A stretch of DNA of 64,000 nucleotides, from contig NZ_CAJPQR010000001.1 in the NCBI RefSeq assembly GCF_905372745.1, positions 87,226 through 151,225 of the forward strand. Direction: 5' to 3'. The translations under genes were made by a program, and so were the position numbers. Below, piece by piece: positions 38,401 to 47,131 of the stretch. The notes under the pieces are model-generated. The model ran no database searches. It was given only the letters and a program-made list of their open reading frames with translations, and had not been told where the DNA came from. The stretch comes from an uncultured Campylobacter sp. (GTDB lineage: Bacteria > Campylobacterota > Campylobacteria > Campylobacterales > Campylobacteraceae). The stretch's first letter is position 1. Every line of letters begins with the position of its first letter.

Positions 38401-40095
38401 ATGAAAAAGATTTTATTTTTGTCGCTTTTGCCGATCTTGGCGCTAGCCGTAGATCCCGAAGTAGCGAAAAAAAATGCCGAAATTTTCGGTATCTGGACGC
38501 TCATACCGCCCGTGGTGGCGATAGTTTTGGCGTTTATCACCAAAGACGTCGTTTTGTCGCTGTTTATCGGCGTTTTTAGCGGTACGTTTCTCATAAACGT
38601 TATGGACTCAAACGTGTTTTATGCTTTTGTTAAAGGGTTTATAAATATCGTACGCCGAGTGGTGGATTCGCTAGCAGATAGCTGGAACGCTGGCATCGTG
38701 CTTCAGGTGCTTTGTATCGGCGGCGTAGTCGCGCTCATCACCAAAATGGGCGGAACCAAAGCCGTCGCGCTGTGGCTAAGCAAAAAAGCAAAAACAGGCG
38801 TCTCGGCGCAAATTTCAACCTGGGTAATGGGGCTTTTCGTCTTTTTTGATGACTACGCAAACTCCCTCATCGTGGGCCCGATCATGCGCCCGATAACGGA
38901 CAAATTTAAAGTCTCTCGCGAAAAACTAGCCTTTATCATCGACGCTACCGCCGCTCCGATCGCTGGTCTAGCCGTCATCTCGACTTGGGTCGGGCTTGAG
39001 ATCTCACTCATAAAGCAAGGCTACGAGCTCATCGGCATAACGAACGTAAACGCTTTTAGTATATTCGTCGAGACGATGCCTTATAGATTTTACAATCTTT
39101 TCATGCTCTTTTTCATCGTCTGCACCGCATTTATGGGGCGCGAATTTGCCGGCATGCTAAAAGCCGAGCGCAGAGCCAGAGCGGGCGAACTGCACCCTAG
39201 ACGGGGCGGAGCTATGATAGAGGACGTCGAGGACAAAACGCTAGAGCCTAAAGAAAATATAAAACTACAAAGCTCAAACGCGATCGTGCCGCTTTTGGTG
39301 CTTATTTTGGGCGCGTTCGTTAGCTTTTATTTTAGCGGTCTAGGTTCGCTTGAGGGCGAGGCTCTTGAGAGCGCGAAGACTCATCCGCTTACGTTCCATA
39401 CTTTCCAGGCTACGTTCGGCGCGGCTGATGCGTCCGTGGCGCTATTTCAGTCGGCTTTGCTAGCTACCGTGGTGGCGATATTTATGGCTGTTTATAGAAA
39501 AATTTTGACCGTGCGCGAGGCGATAGAAACCTGGGGCAAGGGTTGGAAAACCATGATAACTACGATCATCATCCTGCTTCTTGCGTGGTCGCTAAGCTCG
39601 GTGATTAAGGAGCTTGGCACATCTCGCTACCTAGTCGATCTACTTTCGCAGTCTACGCCAAAGATCGTCCTTCCGGCGGCGATTTTTATGCTGGGTTCGT
39701 TTATCAGCTTTTCTACCGGCACCAGCTACGGCACGATGGGCATCTTGATGCCGCTTGCGATACCGCTAGCTAGCGCGGTGGGCATGCACAGCGGACTAGA
39801 GGGCGACGCCTTGCATGCTTATATGATAGTAAATATCTCAGCCGTTTTAACGGGCGCGATATTTGGCGATCACTGCTCTCCGATCTCGGATACTACGATA
39901 CTTTCGTCTATGGGTGCGGGGTGTAACCACATCGATCACGTCCAGACTCAGATGCCTTATGCGCTTGCCGTTTGCGCGATCAGTATTTTTGCGGGATATT
40001 TCCCTACTGCGCTTGGTCTAAGTATCTGGATAGTGCTTCCTTTGGGGCTTTTGGTGACGGCTTTGGTTGTTAGATTCGTCGGGCAAAAGGTTTAA
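38401..40095 (+). CDS. Na+/H+ antiporter NhaC family protein
   Basis: A 564-residue polytopic membrane protein (about 12-14 helices). The first 16 residues form a cleavable signal-like segment (ALA-VDPE), then segments such as FFDDYANSLIVGP and FGDHCSPISDTT, the latter being the conserved motif of NhaC antiporters. It probably exchanges sodium for protons, though relatives also move organic acids. ATG 38401 has AAGGAG upstream; the longer frame from 38365 is not used. trmA follows 2 bases after the stop. Confidence 0.9.
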   Translation: MKKILFLSLLPILALAVDPEVAKKNAEIFGIWTLIPPVVAIVLAFITKDVVLSLFIGVFSGTFLINVMDSNVFYAFVKGFINIVRRVVDSLADSWNAGIVLQVLCIGGVVALITKMGGTKAVALWLSKKAKTGVSAQISTWVMGLFVFFDDYANSLIVGPIMRPITDKFKVSREKLAFIIDATAAPIAGLAVISTWVGLEISLIKQGYELIGITNVNAFSIFVETMPYRFYNLFMLFFIVCTAFMGREFAGMLKAERRARAGELHPRRGGAMIEDVEDKTLEPKENIKLQSSNAIVPLLVLILGAFVSFYFSGLGSLEGEALESAKTHPLTFHTFQATFGAADASVALFQSALLATVVAIFMAVYRKILTVREAIETWGKGWKTMITTIIILLLAWSLSSVIKELGTSRYLVDLLSQSTPKIVLPAAIFMLGSFISFSTGTSYGTMGILMPLAIPLASAVGMHSGLEGDALHAYMIVNISAVLTGAIFGDHCSPISDTTILSSMGAGCNHIDHVQTQMPYALAVCAISIFAGYFPTALGLSIWIVLPLGLLVTALVVRFVGQKV

Positions 40096-40097
40096 AT

Positions 40098-41219
40098 TTG
40101 CCCGATAAGTTTTGCAAATTTTTAGGAGAGTGCGGTAGTTGCACTCTTGATATGCCTTACGAGGAGCAGGTTAAATTTAAAACCGATTTTATAAGGCGCG
40201 AATTTGAGCCGTTTTATAGCGGCGAATTTGAGTTTTTCGCCTCGCAGAGTGCTGCTTACCGCACTAGGGCGGAGTTTGGAGTCTGGCGCGACGGCGAGGA
40301 GCTTAGATTTACGATGCACGGCGCCAAAACCAAGCGTATTTTTATAGACGAATGCCCAAAAGTAGCCGCTCCTATCGCAAATTTGATGCCGCGTTTGCTT
40401 GAGGCGCTTGCGAAAAATCAAATTTTAAAAGAGAGGCTCTTTGGCGCTGAGTTTATCTCGTGCGCGAGCGGGATACTAGCGACGCTACTCTATCATAAGC
40501 GTCTGGGTGAAGCCGAGCAGAGTGAGATAGAAAGCCTAGCGCTCAAATTTGCCGATCTGAGAGTAACGATAGCTGCGAGAGCAAATGGGCAAAAGCTACT
40601 AAGCGGCGAGCTAAATTTACAGGACAGCCTAAACATCGGCGGTAAAATTTACAAATTTACATTCGGCGACGGAGCTTTTATCCAGCCAAACACCGCCGTA
40701 AACGAAAAGATGGTCGCATGGGCGAAGGGCTGCGTAGAGCGCGGCGCGGATCTGCTCGAGCTTTACTGCGGGCACGGCAACTTCACCGTTCCGATGTCGG
40801 AAAAGTTTAAACGCGTTTTGGCAACCGAAATATCCAAAAGCTCAATCGCAAATGCGCTCAAAAACTGCGAGCTAAACGGCGTAAATAACATCAAATTTTT
40901 ACGAATGAGCGCCGAGGAGCTGATGAGTGCGTTTAGGCGCGAGCGCGAGTTTAACCGCTTAAGAGAGCTTGATATCTTTAGCTACGACTTTTCGCACGTT
41001 TTGGTCGATCCGCCGCGCGCGGGACTTGATGATAGCGTGATAAATTTCATCAAAAACTACGAAAACATCGTCTATATCTCCTGTTCGCCGCAGAGCCTGA
41101 AGCGCGATCTAGCGCAGCTTGCCCTAACGCACGAGGCGGTTAAATTTGCTATCTTTGATCAGTTTGCAAACACCGCTCACATCGAGTGCGGCATGCTTTT
41201 AAAGAGTAAAAATGCTTAG
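40098..41219 (+). CDS. trmA: tRNA (uracil-5-)-methyltransferase TrmA
   Basis: A 373-residue RNA methyltransferase that makes m5U54 in the tRNA T-loop. The SAM motif LLELYCGHGNFT is near 214-225, VDPPRAGLD near 304-312 and the catalytic Cys in YISCSPQSLKRDL near 330. No N-terminal TRAM domain is present, as in TrmA. The start is TTG with AAAGG 7 bases upstream. It overlaps the CoA-binding gene by 8 bases. The order trmA, CoA-binding, ilvA is the same as in C. jejuni. Confidence 0.94.
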   Translation: MPDKFCKFLGECGSCTLDMPYEEQVKFKTDFIRREFEPFYSGEFEFFASQSAAYRTRAEFGVWRDGEELRFTMHGAKTKRIFIDECPKVAAPIANLMPRLLEALAKNQILKERLFGAEFISCASGILATLLYHKRLGEAEQSEIESLALKFADLRVTIAARANGQKLLSGELNLQDSLNIGGKIYKFTFGDGAFIQPNTAVNEKMVAWAKGCVERGADLLELYCGHGNFTVPMSEKFKRVLATEISKSSIANALKNCELNGVNNIKFLRMSAEELMSAFRREREFNRLRELDIFSYDFSHVLVDPPRAGLDDSVINFIKNYENIVYISCSPQSLKRDLAQLALTHEAVKFAIFDQFANTAHIECGMLLKSKNA

Positions 41220-41607
41220 CGACTTGAGGCAAATTTTATCCTCCGCTAAAAATATCGCGGTCGTGGGCCTTAGTCCTGATGAGAGCAAGCCTAGCAACGA
41301 GGTAGCAAAATTTCTCATCGAGAGCGGTTTTAACGTGTTTCCCGTCTATCCAAAATTTGATGAAATTTTAGGGCGCAAGGTTTATAGAAATTTGACCCAA
41401 ATAGATGAAAATATCGACATCGCCGTGATGTTTAGAAAGGGCGAGTTTGCTAGCGAGCTAGTAAAAGACGCCGTCAAAAAAGGCGTGAAAACGCTGTGGC
41501 TACAGCTTGGTATCACAAATGGCGCCGCAGGAGCTGTCGCGCGCGAAAACGGGATAAATTTCGTGCAGGATAAGTGTATAAAAATCGAGCTTCAAAGGCT
41601 TGATTAA
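41212..41607 (+). CDS. CoA-binding domain protein (YccU-like)
   Basis: A 131-residue Rossmann protein whose start (AKNIAVVGLSPDESKPSNEV) and YPKF...GRKVY segment fit the CoA_binding_2 family. Length is typical (130-140). Its physiological role is not known. It begins within the last bases of trmA and precedes ilvA by 133 bases. Confidence 0.88.
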   Translation: MLSDLRQILSSAKNIAVVGLSPDESKPSNEVAKFLIESGFNVFPVYPKFDEILGRKVYRNLTQIDENIDIAVMFRKGEFASELVKDAVKKGVKTLWLQLGITNGAAGAVARENGINFVQDKCIKIELQRLD

Positions 41608-41740
41608 GCTAAATTTGACGGCAATGCGCGATTTTGCGGCAAATATAAATAAAAATAAAGAAAACGTAAGCAAAAATACGGTAAATAAACGCGCGAGCAA
41701 AAGCGACGAAAAGTAAAATTTAAACAAACGAAAGGCTAAA

Positions 41741-42952
41741 ATGATCTCTCTAAATAAAATAATCCAAGCCAAGCGCACGATAAGCGGCTTCGTGTATAAG
41801 ACGCCGTTTGCCTACAGCGCGAAACTAAGCCTCGCAAGCGGTGCGCTCATCTACCTAAAAGAAGAAAACCTCCAGCGCACGGGCGCGTACAAGATCCGCG
41901 GCGCGTATAATAAAATCGCAAATTTAAGCTCAAACGAGCGTAAAAAAGGCGTAGTCGCAGCAAGTGCGGGCAATCACGCCCAAGGCGTCGCTATCTCAGC
42001 GCGCGAGTTTAAAACGCCGGCTACCATCGTGATGCCCGAGTCCACGCCGCTCTTAAAGGTGCTTGGTACAAAAGATCTAGGCGCCGAAGTCATCCTAAAG
42101 GGCGATAACTTCGACGAGGCCTATGCCTACGCCGTAGAGTACGCCAAGCAGCAGGGCATGAGCTTTATCCATCCGTTTGACGACGAGTACGTGATGGCCG
42201 GGCAGGGCACTGTGGGACTTGAGATGCTTGACGATCTTGCCGAGCTTGAGACTATCATAGTGCCGGTTGGCGGCGGCGGGCTAATCAGCGGCATATCAAG
42301 CTGCGTAAAGCAGGTAAATCCCGACATCCGCGTGGTCGCCGTGAGCGCGAAGGGCGCGCCTGCGATGTTTAACAGCTTTGGCGCTAAAAAGAGCATAAAC
42401 TCAAAAACAGTTCGCACGATCGCCGACGGTATCGCGGTTCGCGACGCGAGTGAGACGACGCTGGCAAATATCCTAGAGTGCGTGGATGAGTTCGTGCAGG
42501 TCGACGACGAGGAGATCGCAAACGCGATTTTGTTCCTGCTCGAGACGCAAAAGATCGTGGTCGAGGGCGCAGGCGCAGTCGGCGTGGCCAGCATCCTGCA
42601 CAATAAGGTCAAATTTAAAGCCGGCGAGCGTATCGGCATCGTGCTAAGCGGCGGAAACATCGACGTGCAGATGCTAAACGTCATCATCGAAAAGGGTCTC
42701 ATCAAATCCCACCGCAAGATGGCGCTGCAAATAACGCTTATCGACAAACCGGGCGCGCTCATGAGCCTAACCGATAGCTTAAAGATCGCTAGCGCCAATA
42801 TCGTAAAAATCGACTACGACCGCTTCTCTACGAGCCTAGAGTACGGCGACGCTAATATCACGATCACTCTGGAAACCAAGGGTAAAGACCACCAAGAGCT
42901 CATCAAAAAAGTGCTTAGAGAGCATGATTTTAAATTTATTCAGGTGTTTTAG
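41741..42952 (+). CDS. ilvA: threonine ammonia-lyase (threonine deaminase) with one ACT domain
   Basis: A 403-residue PLP enzyme converting threonine to 2-oxobutanoate for isoleucine. The PLP lysine is in RTGAYKIRGAYNKI near residue 51, the glycine loop VPVGGGGLISG near 174, and a single ACT-like regulatory domain covers roughly 325-403. It is the short form, compared with about 514 residues in E. coli IlvA. ilvI/ilvH at the right end use the product. A hairpin terminator follows at 43012. Confidence 0.95.
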   Translation: MISLNKIIQAKRTISGFVYKTPFAYSAKLSLASGALIYLKEENLQRTGAYKIRGAYNKIANLSSNERKKGVVAASAGNHAQGVAISAREFKTPATIVMPESTPLLKVLGTKDLGAEVILKGDNFDEAYAYAVEYAKQQGMSFIHPFDDEYVMAGQGTVGLEMLDDLAELETIIVPVGGGGLISGISSCVKQVNPDIRVVAVSAKGAPAMFNSFGAKKSINSKTVRTIADGIAVRDASETTLANILECVDEFVQVDDEEIANAILFLLETQKIVVEGAGAVGVASILHNKVKFKAGERIGIVLSGGNIDVQMLNVIIEKGLIKSHRKMALQITLIDKPGALMSLTDSLKIASANIVKIDYDRFSTSLEYGDANITITLETKGKDHQELIKKVLREHDFKFIQVF

Positions 42953-43011
42953 GCGGTTAAATTTGAGCTCAAATTTGCTTGCTAAATTTGGAGTAAATTT
43001 GAGTTAAATTT

Positions 43012-43039
43012 AAACCCGTATCTTAAAGGTACGGGTTTT
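43012..43039 (+). terminator. intrinsic terminator after ilvA
   Basis: A 9-bp stem (AAACCCGTA/TACGGGTTT) with a 9-base loop, ending in TTTT, lies 60 bases after the ilvA stop. Confidence 0.6.
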
Positions 43040-43176
43040 GCCAAACTGCACCGACTCTAAAACTCGCTAAATTTAAATTTACAATCCAAATTTATACTGA
43101 TATAAAACAGCCAAAAGCTCAAATTTAACGATTATTTTAACGAATTTCGCTAAAATCGCCTTTTAAAGGAGCAAAG

Positions 43177-43863
43177 ATGATAGATGTTATAAGCCTTATT
43201 TTAGCGATTTTGCTGGCGATTTGCGTATTTATGATTTTTAGATTTAACAAAGCCTTAAAAACCGCGCAAAAGCCCGCTACTACGCAGATCAGCACCGAGA
43301 TATCGCAGCTAAAATCTATCGGCGAGCTATCCGTTTTTCAGGTCTATAGCAAAGAGATCGTAACCAAGACCGACCATGCATTCGGCAACTTCGGCAAGGA
43401 ATATCTGCGCTGGCTAGTGAGCGAGAAAAAGCTCTCGATGATATTTGAGTTTGAGATAAATTTCATCTACGACCTAACTAGTCCGCGCCTAGAGATCGTA
43501 AATGTCGCGAGTGAGGAGTATCTCATCAAGATGCCGCCTTGCAAATACAAATTTTCGATCGCGAATATGAAATTTTACGACGAGAAAAACGGTAAATTTA
43601 TCCCGTTTTTGTTGCCTGATTCGCTAAACGGATTTTTCGGTAGTAGCTTTAGCGAAGAGGATAAAAACAGGCTCATCGAGGAGGCGCGCGCCGAGGTCGA
43701 AAAGATGTCCGTGCGCCTGATAAATCAGCTCCAGTCCAAGATCCACAAATCCGCGCGCGACACGCTAGAAGCGATCGCAAAGAGTTTTGGGGCTAGGGCG
43801 GTGAGATTTGAGTTTAACGACGAGGGCGAGCAGGTTCGGCTAAATCTGCAAAACGTGGCGTGA
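43177..43863 (+). CDS. hypothetical membrane-anchored protein (DUF4230-like)
   Basis: A 228-residue protein with one N-terminal membrane helix (about residues 4-22) and a mixed domain. The layout (beta-rich part ending in MPPCKYKFSI, then a long helix from about 165 to 205 with regularly spaced Ala and Leu) resembles DUF4230 proteins, of unknown function. AAAGGAGC precedes the ATG. It ends 7 bases before the MOSC gene. Confidence 0.7.
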   Translation: MIDVISLILAILLAICVFMIFRFNKALKTAQKPATTQISTEISQLKSIGELSVFQVYSKEIVTKTDHAFGNFGKEYLRWLVSEKKLSMIFEFEINFIYDLTSPRLEIVNVASEEYLIKMPPCKYKFSIANMKFYDEKNGKFIPFLLPDSLNGFFGSSFSEEDKNRLIEEARAEVEKMSVRLINQLQSKIHKSARDTLEAIAKSFGARAVRFEFNDEGEQVRLNLQNVA

Positions 43864-43870
43864 GAACAAG

Positions 43871-44560
43871 ATGGCATTTCTAAAAGCGCTTTTGATAGGT
43901 AAAACCAGGCAGTACGGCAATGCGGCGGCTACGGACGAGCTAGGCAAGGCGTGGCGCTCGGCAATATTTAAAAATGCGCAGACGGGCGAAATCTACGCGA
44001 ACGAGTTTGGCTTTGAGGGCGACGAGGTGGCCGACACTAAGCACCACGGCGGCGTAAATAAAGCCGTGTTTGCAAATTCGCTAGAAAACTATCCCGCGTG
44101 GGAAGCTTATCTTGGGCTTAAAAATTTGCCGCTGGGAGCGATGGGTGAAAATTTAACCGTTAGCGGGCTGGATGAAACTAGCGTGAGCGTGGGCGACGTG
44201 CATAAAATCGGCTCATTAGTACTACAAGTAACCCAGCCGCGAAAACCGTGCTTTAAGCTCGCAAAGCGGTGGGGAAATGCAAATTTGGCTAAAGAAATTT
44301 TTGCCACGGGGCTAACCGGCTGGTACTATAAAGTACTAGAAAACGGCTCGTGTAAGGCTGGCTGCGAGGTGAAAATCCTGCAAAAAAATGAAAATGCTCT
44401 AAGCGTGATGCAGATAAATAAACTGTTTTTTAATCCGAGCGAAAATTTGGATTTGTTGGCCAAATTTAGAGCTCTTGAAGTGCTCCCTGCTAGCTGGCGG
44501 GACGATATAAACAGACGCTTAAACGGCTCATACAGCACGGCTTTTATGGAAAAACTTTGA
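43871..44560 (+). CDS. MOSC domain protein, YiiM-like
   Basis: A 229-residue protein. KHHGGVNKAV near 58-67, GENLTVSGLDE near 93-103 and TQPRKPCFKLAKR near 124-136 match the MOSC core of E. coli YiiM (224 residues); the Cys in RKPCFKL is the expected molybdenum-cofactor ligand. YiiM reduces N-hydroxylated bases such as 6-hydroxylaminopurine. It ends 27 bases before the tRNA promoter. moeA, a cofactor gene, is at 49.8 kb. Confidence 0.88.
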   Translation: MAFLKALLIGKTRQYGNAAATDELGKAWRSAIFKNAQTGEIYANEFGFEGDEVADTKHHGGVNKAVFANSLENYPAWEAYLGLKNLPLGAMGENLTVSGLDETSVSVGDVHKIGSLVLQVTQPRKPCFKLAKRWGNANLAKEIFATGLTGWYYKVLENGSCKAGCEVKILQKNENALSVMQINKLFFNPSENLDLLAKFRALEVLPASWRDDINRRLNGSYSTAFMEKL

Positions 44561-44587
44561 AAAAATGGCGAAAATTTGCCAAAAAGC

Positions 44588-44616
44588 TTGACAAATAAGG
44601 TAAAAATATATATAAT
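44588..44616 (+). promoter_or_regulatory. consensus sigma-70 promoter for the tRNA-Gln/tRNA-fMet pair
   Basis: TTGACA at 44588-44593 and TATAAT at 44611-44616 with exactly 17 bases between them. The first tRNA begins 20 bases after the -10. A full consensus is unusual in Campylobacter, where -35 boxes are mostly absent, and fits strong stable-RNA expression. Confidence 0.85.
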
Positions 44617-44635
44617 CACCTTTCTTTTTACAGGC

Positions 44636-44710
44636 TGGGGTATCGCCAAGCGGTAAGGCAATTGGTTTTGGTCCAATCATCCAGAGGTTCGAATCCTCTT
44701 ACCCCATCCA
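44636..44710 (+). tRNA. tRNA-Gln (anticodon TTG)
   Basis: A complete cloverleaf: acceptor TGGGGTA pairs with TACCCCA, anticodon stem ATTGG/CCAAT encloses the loop TTTTGGT with anticodon TTG at 44668-44670, the T-loop GGTTCGAATCC is present, and CCA is encoded (44708-44710). Confidence 0.97.
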
Positions 44711-44722
44711 CTCAAATTTCAT

Positions 44723-44797
<75 letters not shown>

Positions 44798-44856
44798 AAT
44801 CTAATTTTTCTTCATTTACTCCAAAAATCAAAATTTTGAATTAAAGAAAATTATTT

Positions 44857-45279
44857 ATGAGCTTTGACGTATCGAAAATTTTAATCATTTTGCTGCTGAT
44901 CGTAATCGTTTTGCTAGCTTTAAAGCTATTTAAAAAGCAAAAAATCAAGCAAACTAGATACAAAAGCGATAGTGGCTACACCGTAAAAAGCCGTGCTGAG
45001 CTGATTATTGCAAATTGGCTATTTTACAGAGGAATAGATTTTATCTACGAAAAGAAAACTCCGACAAAAGAACGTATGATTAGTGATTTTTACCTGACGC
45101 AAAGCGATGTTTATATCGAATTCTGGGGCCTTGAGACACCGCAATATTTAAAAAGAAAAAGTAAAAAAATTAAAATTTACAAAAAAAATTGCCTAAAACT
45201 AATCCAGATGGATGATGGTAGCCTACACGATCTAAATGCATTTTTTGCCAAAGAATTCAAAAAAATTAGACCAAATTAA
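44857..45279 (+). CDS. membrane-anchored PD-(D/E)XK nuclease-like protein
   Basis: A 140-residue protein: a membrane helix at residues 8-24, then a compact domain with Glu48 in RAELIIANWL, Asp77 in ISDFYL and Glu88 in VYIEFWG, the order and spacing of a PD-(D/E)XK nuclease core of the kind carried by some DNA helicase IV-like proteins (NWLFYRGIDFIYEK is similar). The usual Lys after the second acidic residue is replaced by Trp90. The gene is clearly more AT-rich than its neighbours and lies 59 bases after tRNA-fMet. Catalytic activity is unproven. Confidence 0.65.
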   Translation: MSFDVSKILIILLLIVIVLLALKLFKKQKIKQTRYKSDSGYTVKSRAELIIANWLFYRGIDFIYEKKTPTKERMISDFYLTQSDVYIEFWGLETPQYLKRKSKKIKIYKKNCLKLIQMDDGSLHDLNAFFAKEFKKIRPN

Positions 45280-45802
45280 TTTTTTAGGCTTAAGATAGGT
45301 TAAAACCCTCAAATTTTTTCTCAAAGAAAGTACGAGTATAAGGGCTAGGACTTGCTTACTACGAGTAGATGGAGTTGCGCTAAATTTCCTTGCTTCAATT
45401 TATTGATTAAGAAGTTTTATACGTAACTAGTCATAGGAAGGAAACAATATAGATATTATTAAGTTCTGTTGGGTCTAAATTTATATAAGCTTTTTACTAG
45501 TTTGTTTTGTTAAAAGGTAAAATACAGACTATTTTTGCTATTTTGTATTGAAAACTATAATTTTCAAATAAATATTTATATCTCTTTTGTATTACTTTAA
45601 TGCCTTTATCAAATACTGAAAACACGGCACTTCCTAACGTTTTACATTTTGCATTAAAATAATTTATCCGTTAAATTTCATGCTAAATTTAACGGATAAT
45701 TTTTATGCTTATTTTGCTAAATATTTTGCTTGTTATCGTATGTTTTTTGAGGTGATTAAGTTGATGAAAAATGCAAGAATAAAATAGAGCTTTTAAACAG
45801 CC
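45280..45802. other. 523-base AT-rich gap
   Basis: No gene is supported; the longest frames are a few dozen codons without start signals. Base composition is markedly AT-rich, like the preceding gene and unlike the rest of the window. It contains the strong hairpin at 45664-45704 and the minus-strand terminator of the sixA operon at its right end. Confidence 0.7.
45664..45704 (+). terminator. strong hairpin with 15-bp stem and T-run
   Basis: A perfect 15-bp stem (TTATCCGTTAAATTT/AAATTTAACGGATAA) with a 6-base loop, followed by TTTTT. An A-rich tract on the left would also serve the minus strand, so it could work both ways. The stem contains AAATTT on both arms. It lies 385 bases after the nearest plus-strand gene. 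Confidence 0.7.
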
Positions 45803-45809
45803 CTATTTT
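45781..45809 (-). terminator. terminator of the rhomboid-sixA operon, overlapping the sixA stop
   Basis: On the minus strand the sequence folds into a stem of AAAATAG-GC against GC-CTATTTT with one internal mismatch and a 9-base loop, running directly into TTTTATTCTT. The right arm includes the sixA stop codon. Confidence 0.6.
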
Positions 45810-46291
45810 TTATGTTTTTTAGGATAGTCAAAAAACAGAGCCTTTGCGCCGTGTTCTTTTAGTTCTTTAAAGCTACCGTCAAATTCGATGCAAAAGATGC
45901 CGCAGGTTGGGATATTTCCTATAGCAGCATCGCTTATAAGCTCGCAAATTTCAGTTATAGCGTCGTTGTGAGCTATGACAAATACGCTTTGAAATTTGTC
46001 GTCAAACTCTCTTATGAAAGTCAAAAGCTCATGTGTCTGCGCTCCGTATAGCTCGTCTTTAAATTTGATTTTCTTCTTAAATTTGACTGCTTCGGCTAGC
46101 TTTTGAGCCGTTTTGGCGCAGCGTTTAGCAGGGCTTGAAAATATCGCGTCCGTCCTTACCTCATGCTTTTTTAGCCGTTCGCACATTAGCGCTAGATCCT
46201 TTTTGCCTCGCTCGCTTAGATCGCGCTCAAAGTCGTCGCCTTCACCCTCTTCTACGGCTTTTGCGTGCCTGATAAAGTAGATTTTTTTCAT
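45803..46291 (-). CDS. sixA: phosphohistidine phosphatase, SixA type
   Basis: A 162-residue histidine phosphatase. The RHA motif (YFIRHAKAVEEGEGDDFERDL begins at residue 5; catalytic His9) and AHND near residue 120 are the SixA pattern. It removes phosphate from histidine in phosphorelay proteins; E. coli SixA acts on PtsO/NPr or ArcB, but the target here is unknown. It follows directly after the ferritin-like gene with no gap. Confidence 0.85.
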   Translation of the reverse strand: MKKIYFIRHAKAVEEGEGDDFERDLSERGKKDLALMCERLKKHEVRTDAIFSSPAKRCAKTAQKLAEAVKFKKKIKFKDELYGAQTHELLTFIREFDDKFQSVFVIAHNDAITEICELISDAAIGNIPTCGIFCIEFDGSFKELKEHGAKALFFDYPKKHKK

Positions 46292-47131
46292 TTATACCAC
46301 CTTTCCAGCCTTTGATAGATTTTTTATGTGCTCGATCTCTGCCTCGCTAAAGCCTGATTTTAGGCGCGCGCTAACGTTTAGCTCGCGAGACTGCAAAAAA
46401 GCTTTAGGGTAGATTTTTTGCACGGTTTGCGCGTAGATTTCGGGGCTTACGCCCTCTTTTTCACAGGCAAATTTAAACCAACGATCGCCCTTTGAGACGT
46501 GCGAGATCTCCTCGTCTAAGATAACTTGCAAAATTTCGCAAAGCCGTGCCTTGCTCTCGTCTTTTTCGCGCTCGTTTTCCAGCTTTTTTAGCATAAAAGC
46601 ATTTGCGTCAAGGCCGTTTGCCTCCATGTATCTAGGCAGAACCGCCATGCGCTCAAGCAGCGATGCGGAGGTATTTTGCAAAGCGATAAAAAGCCCGTCG
46701 TGTACGGTAAAATCGCCGTATTTCACGTCAAATTTAGCCATGTGATCCTCGATCATCTTAAAGTGCCTGATCTCATCCTGCGCGACTTCTAGCCAGTCGT
46801 CATAGTAGGCTTTTGGTAGAGTTCGGAAGCGATACGCCGCATCTAGCGCGATATCTACGGCGCTGTATTCGATATGCGCAATCGAGTGAAGGAAGGCTTT
46901 TTGCTTGTCCGCTTGCTTTTTGCCGCCGATTTCTCTCATCGCTACGACCTCGCAAAATGCCGCGTAGCTTGGGCGCTCGAGCTGTTTTATCTCGTCAAAT
47001 TTACCGCCCTCTTCTATATGCGCGTCAAATTTACCGGCCTTATATTTGGCGTAAAATTGCTTAAATTTATCAAATTTAAGCTCCTTGTCGCCGCACTCTA
47101 AAATTTCCCAAATTTGATCGAAAAATCTCAT
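46292..47131 (-). CDS. DUF455 ferritin-like protein
   Basis: A 279-residue all-helical protein. Glu and His residues arranged as HSIAHIEYSAVD near 89-100, DEIRHFKM near 126-133 and DEEISHVSKGDRW near 215-227 fit a di-iron ferritin-like core, the DUF455 family. An oxidase or hydroxylase role is possible; the substrate is unknown. The start overlaps the rhomboid gene by four bases, and sixA follows immediately. Confidence 0.85.
   Translation of the reverse strand: MRFFDQIWEILECGDKELKFDKFKQFYAKYKAGKFDAHIEEGGKFDEIKQLERPSYAAFCEVVAMREIGGKKQADKQKAFLHSIAHIEYSAVDIALDAAYRFRTLPKAYYDDWLEVAQDEIRHFKMIEDHMAKFDVKYGDFTVHDGLFIALQNTSASLLERMAVLPRYMEANGLDANAFMLKKLENEREKDESKARLCEILQVILDEEISHVSKGDRWFKFACEKEGVSPEIYAQTVQKIYPKAFLQSRELNVSARLKSGFSEAEIEHIKNLSKAGKVV

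Noticed and set aside
42127..42798. 223-codon minus-strand frame inside ilvA
   Set aside because: It is the complement of a clear PLP enzyme gene; composition and lack of a ribosome site mark it as a shadow.
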